A stretch of 50,890 nucleotides of DNA from an uncultured Bacteroidales bacterium. Its GTDB lineage: Bacteria; Bacteroidota; Bacteroidia; Bacteroidales; Bacteroidaceae. The translations under genes were made by a program, and so were the position numbers. Shown here piece after piece: positions 43,096 through 49,427 of the stretch. Every line of letters starts with the position of its first letter. The first letter of the stretch is position 1. The stretch is taken from contig CALFTK010000013.1 of the NCBI GenBank assembly GCA_937916465.1, forward strand, positions 1-50,890, written 5' to 3'. Below the pieces are notes generated by a model, which was not told where the DNA came from, searched no databases, and was given only the letters and a program-made list of their open reading frames with translations.

Positions 43096-44823
43096 ATGAG
43101 AATAAATACGTTAAAAAAATACGCTCTATACTGTTTCGCTATAGTTTTTTTGATCTCTTGCAACAAACGTGCAGATTACTACAACACGTTATTACAAGTA
43201 GAATCACAGATAGAAGAGAACCCGCAAGAGGCGTTAACCACCCTACAGCAGATAGACACAGATAACCTGTCAGGTAGAAGAACACGTGCCAAATATTCAC
43301 TGCTCTACTCTATAGCATTAGACAAAAACTATATAGATACAACAGATATAGAAATATTACAACCCGCCATAGCATATTACAGCAAAAAGGGAACCCCTAC
43401 AGATAAACTTAAAACACTCTACTATCAAGGTGTGATTTACCACAACCGTGGGGAACAAGCTCAGGCAATGGAGTGCTACCTGAATGCTTTAGAAAAGGGG
43501 GAAAAAAGCAGTGATATACTAACCAAAGCACGTATTTATGTTTCACAGGGCACTATATATAACCAACTATATGAATTTGAAAAATTTATAGATGCTAATT
43601 TAAGAGCAGCAGAACTATTCAAAACAGCAGGAAACAACGAAAGTTATTTTGGTTGTATGGCAAGAGCGTTGAATGGATATATCCTAAATGACGATACTAT
43701 AGGTGCAGACAGCTGTATTCAAATATGCAAAGAACTACTGCCTACAGTCAGTATAAAAAGAGTAGGTGATTTTTATTCAACATATCTTACACATATTACA
43801 TCAGAAAAAGTACATAGTGAAATACCTTTTATAATAGAAGAGTACACTTCTGCCGTACCTGAAGAGAAGTGGGAATATACTACACTGGCTTATGCATATT
43901 TGGAAATAGGAGAATATGAAAAAGCTCTGACTATAATCAGTAAACATACGGATTTTAGTAATAGCGATTATAAAACAAGATACTATGCCATACTGTCAGA
44001 AATCTATGAAGACATGGGCCATTACAAAGAAGCTTTAGAAAACTGGCGCTTATACCAAACTGCCAGTGACAAACATTTTCTTACTATAATAGAACAAGAT
44101 ACACAGTTTATAGAGGAACGCCATGCATTAGAAATGGAGGCACTTAAAAAACAGAAAGCAAAAAATCAAATTATTCTAATAGGTATTATTATAGCTACCG
44201 CCTTAGTAGCCATTCTTATGGTACAGAGAAAACATTTAAGAATAAAATCCATGGAAAAAGCAATGGTTGAAAAAGAGGCTAAACACTACATTAAAGAGAC
44301 AGAACGATATTTTAAAGAATCTAAGCACTACATTAAAGAGACAGAACGATACAATACGTTATACCAACAGGCCACCGCAGAAAATAAGAAATTAACAGAA
44401 TTAATAGAGAAAAATAAGGAAATCGATGTTGAAACCAAAGAAGCTATTATTAACAGACTGGAACTGCTCAATAAATTCTTTATTGCTACTATTACAGACA
44501 GCATAAGTATTAATAGAAAAGCCAATAAAGAGATGGACAAAGTTATAAAGAATATAGATGCATTTATGGAATCGACCAGACTTGCATTTGCAGGTAGCCA
44601 TCCTAAATTCATAAAATACCTGGAAGAACACCAATTAACAGATTGGGAAATCAGTTATTGCTGTTTGTATGCATTGGGGTTAAAAGGAAATGAAATTGGT
44701 ACCTATTTAAATCTTCCATCACATTACAATAGAAGTAGTCAGATACGAGAAAAGTTGGGTAAAAGCGAACACGATACAAACTTGGGTATAATAGTGCAAA
44801 GACTAATTAAGGAATTAAAGTAA
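43096..44823 (+). CDS. TPR / transmembrane / coiled-coil protein with helix-turn-helix-like C terminus
   Basis: A 575-residue protein, probably a membrane-bound one-component regulator. The N-terminal signal ends in a lipobox-like FLISC at Cys22; TPR-type helical repeats fill residues ~28-340 (LKTLYYQGVIYHNRGEQAQA, GEYEKALTIISKH). A single span follows at ~359-377, then a coiled coil with a tandem duplication (HYIKETERY at 397 and 411). The last ~65 residues (LTDWEISYCCLYALGLKGNEI...) resemble LuxR/GerE-like DNA-binding helices. Such TPR-HTH proteins are common in Bacteroides and Prevotella next to DUF3244 genes. Regulation of the downstream set is inference. Confidence 0.75.
   Translation: MRINTLKKYALYCFAIVFLISCNKRADYYNTLLQVESQIEENPQEALTTLQQIDTDNLSGRRTRAKYSLLYSIALDKNYIDTTDIEILQPAIAYYSKKGTPTDKLKTLYYQGVIYHNRGEQAQAMECYLNALEKGEKSSDILTKARIYVSQGTIYNQLYEFEKFIDANLRAAELFKTAGNNESYFGCMARALNGYILNDDTIGADSCIQICKELLPTVSIKRVGDFYSTYLTHITSEKVHSEIPFIIEEYTSAVPEEKWEYTTLAYAYLEIGEYEKALTIISKHTDFSNSDYKTRYYAILSEIYEDMGHYKEALENWRLYQTASDKHFLTIIEQDTQFIEERHALEMEALKKQKAKNQIILIGIIIATALVAILMVQRKHLRIKSMEKAMVEKEAKHYIKETERYFKESKHYIKETERYNTLYQQATAENKKLTELIEKNKEIDVETKEAIINRLELLNKFFIATITDSISINRKANKEMDKVIKNIDAFMESTRLAFAGSHPKFIKYLEEHQLTDWEISYCCLYALGLKGNEIGTYLNLPSHYNRSSQIREKLGKSEHDTNLGIIVQRLIKELK
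44284..44351 (+). repeat. direct repeat, 26 bases in a 42-base unit
   Basis: The same 26 bases (starting CACTACATTAAAGAGACAG) occur at 44284-44309 and 44326-44351, 42 bases (14 codons) apart. The coiled coil of the TPR protein is therefore duplicated in frame. Near-perfect DNA identity points to a recent duplication. Confidence 0.9.
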
Positions 44824-44891
44824 TTTAATTCTAAAAAAACAACACATTAAACTCTAAAGTACCAACATTAAACTTATTTCTATATTTCCTA

Positions 44892-44902
44892 CCCCCCCCC
44901 CC
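44892..44902. repeat. homopolymeric C11 tract
   Basis: Eleven consecutive C residues lie in the gap before the DUF3244 gene, 67 bases upstream of its -7 box. Such tracts slip during replication. The rest of the 44824-45008 gap shows no gene. Confidence 0.9.
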
Positions 44903-44969
44903 ATTGATTATCAGCATGTTACAAAATGCAATGTGAAACTTTTAATTTTCCGGTTAAACTTTATCTTCA

Positions 44970-44977
44970 TAACTTTG
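44970..44977 (+). promoter_or_regulatory. -7 promoter element (DUF3244 gene)
   Basis: TAACTTTG followed by CAG exactly matches the Bacteroidetes -7 consensus, 31 bases before the ATG at 45009. No good -33 TTG is seen (TTTT at 44946-44949), so activator help is possible. Confidence 0.7.
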
Positions 44978-45008
44978 CAGTGTAAACAAATTCAAAAACT
45001 ATGTAATT

Positions 45009-45398
45009 ATGAAGAAAGTAATCACTATTTTCACACTGCTATTAGCAGGATTTGTTTCCGCTTACGGAACAACCAACAGTTCAAATGAATCAGATAAAGA
45101 TCCTATTGAACTTAACAAAGAAAAGACTCACGGATCGACCGGTCAAGAGCGTTCATTAGAGTACTCTATTATTGAGGCATATTCGTACTCTGATAATGAG
45201 ATGGTAGAAGTCACCTTATATAATATAGGATGTGCAACAGTATCCTTGATTGATTCAAACAATCAAACAGTTTGTTCAGAAACAGTAGAAACAGAAGTTG
45301 CCACTACTGTGTATTTAACTGCTCCTACTGTAAACGGAACTTATAACATTGTAATTACATCTTCTACTTGGTACGCGGAAGGTGTGGTTGTATTCTAA
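45009..45398 (+). CDS. DUF3244 small exported protein
   Basis: A 129-residue secreted protein. The signal peptide (KKVITIFTLLLAGFVSAYG) covers residues ~2-20. The mature part begins with a Ser/Asn/Lys-rich linker, then a beta-sandwich-like domain of about 80 residues with alternating strands (VEVTLYNIGCATVSLID, TYNIVITSSTWYAEGVVVF). This matches DUF3244 (PF11589), an all-beta family of gut Bacteroidetes with unknown function. It has its own -7 box and precedes a DUF1573 lipoprotein gene by 20 bases. Confidence 0.8.
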   Translation: MKKVITIFTLLLAGFVSAYGTTNSSNESDKDPIELNKEKTHGSTGQERSLEYSIIEAYSYSDNEMVEVTLYNIGCATVSLIDSNNQTVCSETVETEVATTVYLTAPTVNGTYNIVITSSTWYAEGVVVF

Positions 45399-45418
45399 AC
45401 AGATATTGTGTTGTTGTA

Positions 45419-45802
45419 ATGAAACGGCTCTGTTCATCATATAAACTGTTACCACTTGCTGCAATCCTGTTTTCGATGTTTTCCGGTTGCAGCAAGATAA
45501 CACACGATGTTTATGTTGTTAGTGGTGCCAAAAAGGTTGGAATCGTTCAGCCGGGCGATTCCGCCTTTACGGCATTCCGTTTCTACAACAGTGCAGACAG
45601 TGCGGTAACACTTTCCATCCTTCCTGAATGTGATTGCACTAATGTATCAACCAACCGTTTGGTACTGCAACCCCACTCTTCAGAAAAATTATATGTGAGT
45701 ACACTGCCCGATAACAGAGGTGAATTTACCAAATACATCTATATAAACCTGCCTAACGGAGATGGATTTCATACCCTCTCTATAACCGGCATAGTAGAAT
45801 AA
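45419..45802 (+). CDS. DUF1573 lipoprotein
   Basis: A 127-residue lipoprotein. The signal has a lipobox FSGC with lipidated Cys24. The mature domain is an Ig-like beta sandwich of the DUF1573 family (PF07610), with the typical AFRFYNSADSAVTLSILPECDCT segment, where a CxC pair replaces the more usual CGCT, and a closing TLSITGIV strand. An earlier in-frame start at 45368 overlaps the DUF3244 gene and would block the signal, so ATG 45419 is used. The role is unknown; a binding or scaffold function on the periplasmic side is likely. Confidence 0.82.
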   Translation: MKRLCSSYKLLPLAAILFSMFSGCSKITHDVYVVSGAKKVGIVQPGDSAFTAFRFYNSADSAVTLSILPECDCTNVSTNRLVLQPHSSEKLYVSTLPDNRGEFTKYIYINLPNGDGFHTLSITGIVE

Positions 45803-45872
45803 AATTCAGAATATAAAGACGGAAAAAGATAAAAGAAAATTAGTGTTATTAACAAATTTAACTTGTTTAGTC

Positions 45873-46208
45873 ATGAAGAAAATATCAATTCTATTAATGT
45901 TGATTACATCAATCGCATTAACCTACCAGTCACATAGAATTTCCAAAAACTCTAATCTTTGGTTTGAGAATAGAACAATTGAATCGCTTGCTGGTGATGA
46001 TGATTATATTAATGGTGGAACTTTACCTGAATGTACAATTTTATGTGGACTTGAAGAAGGACATTGTTGGGCTGGTGAATTTGATACATTTGGTATTATT
46101 AGACATTGGGAATGTCCTCATTTTACAGGAGATATTTATACATACTGCAAAGACAAACAACATGAAGTATCAACCCGTTATGAAGATTGGAAAGCTAGTC
46201 GAAACTAA
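45873..46208 (+). CDS. NVEAL-like small Cys-containing exported protein
   Basis: A 111-residue protein with an N-terminal hydrophobic signal or anchor (KKISILLMLITSIALTYQ). Just after it comes NLWFENRTIESLAGDDD, a variant of the NVEAL motif of short Bacteroidetes peptides. The remainder is acidic/aromatic and has five cysteines (PEC, ILC, GHC, WEC, YTYC). NVEAL proteins typically sit next to propeller lipoproteins such as the next gene. Function is unknown. The frame is open to 45843, but ATG 45873 gives the signal. It starts the AT-rich cassette. Confidence 0.6.
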   Translation: MKKISILLMLITSIALTYQSHRISKNSNLWFENRTIESLAGDDDYINGGTLPECTILCGLEEGHCWAGEFDTFGIIRHWECPHFTGDIYTYCKDKQHEVSTRYEDWKASRN

Positions 46209-46217
46209 TTTTAAATA

Positions 46218-47393
46218 ATGATGAAACGTGTATATTATATTTTAACTTGCTTAGTTGTAATATTAATATGTGGTTGTAACAATACGGACAGTATAAGTGA
46301 TAATGTTGATATTATCACTATAGATTTTGATAACTGTGAATCTGTCGCAATGAGTGATTTATTTACAAAAATTGAAGTAATAGAATTAGAAGGAAATAGT
46401 GAATCTTATTTAAAAGGACCACATTTAATAGAAATATATAATGGTAAGATTTATCTGAAGGACCAACATGCTGTATTTGTTTTCAATAGCGATGGAAAGT
46501 TCTTATATAATACTAAACAACGGCGTGGAAATGCAGGAAATGAATATTTTGCAGTTAATGATTTTTGTGTTATTGACAACAATGTTTGCATAATGGATTA
46601 TGACGGGTCTGTATATGTTTATGATTCTGTTCTAAACCTGAATGAGTTATATCATGTACCAATGAATGGTGTTTTATTTTACAAAGAGATTGTTAATTTA
46701 AACAATGATATATTAGTGTTGTCAGGTCCTGCTAAAGGAGATACTCTTGTTTGGAACTGTTATTCTAAATCAAAAGATAAGATTGTAGAAACTCATTATT
46801 TGTCCGGCATTAGAGGAGGCGGTATTAATTATGGTAGGAATAAGGCATATATAACTAATGATAATCTTGCCATATATCGTTTACCAGATAATGGTTACTC
46901 ATATTATAATATTAACCGGGATGATTATACTATGGCAGAACGTTTTAGATATGATGTAGGAAAATATTCTTTTAATCCTTCAAAGGTTGATAAAAATGAA
47001 AGTATCGTCTCTTATATAGACGAACATGAAAGAGATTTGGTAGTTGCGATGGAAACTCAAATTAACAACAATTTTATTTTGTGTAGATTGGGCTATCCGT
47101 TGGTATATATTGAAGAAAGCAATACATTAACACCTAATTGTTTGTCATTCTATTCATTAAATAATGGTAAACACAGAGTTGTTAATAACGTGTTTGAAAA
47201 CAATAAATCTATTATTGGTTTTGACTATATGGACGATAACTGTTTGTATTCATATAACGACTACTATTTTGCCAATCAGTTTATGTATGAAGAAAGTTTG
47301 TTGGATGAAAAATCAAAAAAGATTTTGAAGAATATCAATGATGAAACCAATGCTCTTATTTTCAAATACTATTTTAGAAATGATATATTATGA
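46218..47393 (+). CDS. 6-bladed beta-propeller lipoprotein
   Basis: A 391-residue lipoprotein. The signal ends in lipobox ICGC with Cys20. The mature part has the repeated strand pattern of the 6-bladed propeller family (PF17170, BF2867-like): IEVIELEGNSESYLKGPHLI, IYNGKIYLKDQHAVFVFNSD with the YNT...RRGNAGNEYF loop, and FCVIDNNVCIMDYDGSVYVYD. The family is found in Bacteroidetes next to NVEAL peptides. It is AT-rich, unlike the flanking genes. It overlaps the next gene by four bases (ATGA), so translation is coupled. Confidence 0.82.
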   Translation: MMKRVYYILTCLVVILICGCNNTDSISDNVDIITIDFDNCESVAMSDLFTKIEVIELEGNSESYLKGPHLIEIYNGKIYLKDQHAVFVFNSDGKFLYNTKQRRGNAGNEYFAVNDFCVIDNNVCIMDYDGSVYVYDSVLNLNELYHVPMNGVLFYKEIVNLNNDILVLSGPAKGDTLVWNCYSKSKDKIVETHYLSGIRGGGINYGRNKAYITNDNLAIYRLPDNGYSYYNINRDDYTMAERFRYDVGKYSFNPSKVDKNESIVSYIDEHERDLVVAMETQINNNFILCRLGYPLVYIEESNTLTPNCLSFYSLNNGKHRVVNNVFENNKSIIGFDYMDDNCLYSYNDYYFANQFMYEESLLDEKSKKILKNINDETNALIFKYYFRNDIL

Positions 47394-47998
47394 AAAACAT
47401 CAGCAACATAACTATAATTGTAATATTTTCGCTTCTAATATTCTGTTTCCTTACTTTACGAAGGTTGGCAAATCAGAATAAAGTATTAAGTGACAAAGTA
47501 TCATTTTTAACGGAACTTAATAATATAAAAAATAAGAATCTTAATTTAGAGGTTGTTAACACAGCTATAACACTAGATAGTATAAAACTGCTTTCGCATG
47601 AATCTGATACTATTATTTTAAAAGATGTTTTAGTAAACAAGAATAAGGGGTTAACAATTATCTTTAGATGCGATAAATCTACGTGTGAATCTTGCATGGT
47701 AGAAGTGTCCGAATGTCTTAAGGAGTTTATGAATATACATAAAATACGCGATAATATTATTATTCTTGGAAATTATAAATCCACGAATGATATAAGAATA
47801 AACTCTAATTATTGGGGCATAAATAACATTTATGGTGTAGTAGAAGATTTAGGCAGTGACAATGTTAAAATAAATAAAATTCACTTTTTAATTATAGATC
47901 AAGAACATAATATTCGAAATATATTTATTCCAAATGCATATGATTTAGATGAAATTAAAACTTATTTAGAAGCAGTTAATATGATTATGTGTAAATGA
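47390..47998 (+). CDS. membrane-anchored protein with Cys motif, possibly thioredoxin-like
   Basis: A 202-residue protein with an N-terminal membrane anchor (NITIIVIFSLLIFCFLTL, residues ~5-23), a coiled-coil-prone stretch, and a C-terminal domain starting LTIIFRCDKSTCESCMVEV (C-x4-C-x2-C) followed by alternating strands and helices, as in thioredoxin folds. The remote similarity to Cys-bearing partners in NVEAL/propeller clusters is from memory. It may form or reduce disulfides in the Cys-containing NVEAL-like protein. Coupled to the propeller gene by the ATGA overlap. Confidence 0.55.
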   Translation: MKNISNITIIVIFSLLIFCFLTLRRLANQNKVLSDKVSFLTELNNIKNKNLNLEVVNTAITLDSIKLLSHESDTIILKDVLVNKNKGLTIIFRCDKSTCESCMVEVSECLKEFMNIHKIRDNIIILGNYKSTNDIRINSNYWGINNIYGVVEDLGSDNVKINKIHFLIIDQEHNIRNIFIPNAYDLDEIKTYLEAVNMIMCK

Positions 47999-48028
47999 AA
48001 ATACAAAAACTAAATTACATTAATCCAA

Positions 48029-49423
48029 ATGAAAACGTTATTAAATAGTATTATATTGCTTTTGTTATGCAGTACTATTTTGTCGTGCCATAACCGCCTG
48101 TTACGTGAAAGCCTTACACAGGCGGGCAGTAACCGTTCGGAGTTGGAACGTGTACTAGAACACTACGCCTCCCATCCCGAAAAACTGGCTGCCGCACGTT
48201 TTCTCATAGAGAACATGCCTGCACACTACTCCTACTCCGGTGACAGCATCTACACCTACTACAGCTATGCCGATGCCATTCTATCAAACACCACCCTTAC
48301 CCCCGAACAACAACGCGACAGCCTGCTCTGCTTCACACAAAACGGCTACAGAAACCTTACACTCCATACCATTCCCGACAGCCGTATCATAACTGCCCGT
48401 TTCCTTATTCAAGCAATAGATGCTTCTTTCCATCTGTGGAAGAACTGCCCCTGGGCATCACATATCACCTTTGATGAGTACTTAGAGTGGCTTCTTCCCT
48501 ACAAAGCCGTGGAGTATCAGGAACTTGACTCCTGGCGCGACACACTCTATACCCACTTCAGCTACGGACTGACACACCCCATAAAAAACGATGTAGAGTG
48601 TAACACCACCACCGGCATAGCCGATATGATACGCTCCGAAGTACAAAGCAAGGTAAACCGCTACGGGTTATATACCCCCGGCGGTCTTCCTCTTTTAAGT
48701 GATAAGCTGCTGCACCGCCAGACCTTTGGCAACATACCTGACTATGCCCTTTTGGGTACACTTGCCTTTCGCTGTATGGGAATCCCCACCGTTATAGACG
48801 AAACACCCGTAGGCCCCCGCCACACAGCAGCCACACGCTGGTTCACCGTACTCATGGATCGTGGCGACGAACAACCATCGGAATGGGACCTCTCCACCTC
48901 CATAGGAAACGGTTTCTTTCCCTACGAACGCGGACCCAAAGTCTTTCGCATAAGCTACGCCATAGACAAAGAACGTTACCTGTATAAGAAGAGAGCAAAG
49001 TATATCTATCCCTTTGATTTGGGAGTAAAAGATGTTACGGCAAACTATTTCAGAACATCCGACATCAAGATATCCATACCGCATAAAGAGAGAAGAAAAC
49101 TGAAAGACCGATATGTGTATATAGCCTCTTCTCTTACTCAGGAAGAGAACAGTTACACCATCAGTCCTGAAGACAAAGTTATAGAACACGACTGGAAGAT
49201 AGTGGATTTTGGTAAGTTAAGAGGTGGCAAAGCCTGCTTCCGCGATATGGGACGCGAAGTGCTTTACAATATCTACGGATATGATGGAACAGGACTGACT
49301 CCTTTGGTATCGCCCTTCATTCTGCATAAGGACGGCACTATAGAGTATGTATCCATGGATACCGTTCGTTCTGTACATTTGGACAAATGGCGCAACCAAC
49401 CTTTAAACTATTTAAAAAAGTAA
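48029..49423 (+). CDS. transglutaminase-like lipoprotein lacking catalytic Cys and His
   Basis: A 464-residue lipoprotein (lipobox ILSC, Cys20) with a helical first half and a transglutaminase-like core. The core segment FGNIPDYALLGTLAFRCMGIP aligns with its downstream paralogue, where the family reads GSC; here Ile236 stands at the Cys position and Thr269 at the His position (AATRWF versus DGHSWY). It is therefore probably a pseudoenzyme. A C-terminal beta region ends with PFILHKDGTIEYV. G/C content is high compared with the preceding cassette. Both paralogues share the SNRSEL(E/K) N-terminal motif. Confidence 0.75.
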   Translation: MKTLLNSIILLLLCSTILSCHNRLLRESLTQAGSNRSELERVLEHYASHPEKLAAARFLIENMPAHYSYSGDSIYTYYSYADAILSNTTLTPEQQRDSLLCFTQNGYRNLTLHTIPDSRIITARFLIQAIDASFHLWKNCPWASHITFDEYLEWLLPYKAVEYQELDSWRDTLYTHFSYGLTHPIKNDVECNTTTGIADMIRSEVQSKVNRYGLYTPGGLPLLSDKLLHRQTFGNIPDYALLGTLAFRCMGIPTVIDETPVGPRHTAATRWFTVLMDRGDEQPSEWDLSTSIGNGFFPYERGPKVFRISYAIDKERYLYKKRAKYIYPFDLGVKDVTANYFRTSDIKISIPHKERRKLKDRYVYIASSLTQEENSYTISPEDKVIEHDWKIVDFGKLRGGKACFRDMGREVLYNIYGYDGTGLTPLVSPFILHKDGTIEYVSMDTVRSVHLDKWRNQPLNYLKK

Positions 49424-49427
49424 GACT

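Noticed and set aside
45859..45866. TAACTTGT before the NVEAL-like gene as a -7 box
   Set aside because: Two mismatches in the conserved TTTG half; not enough for a promoter call.
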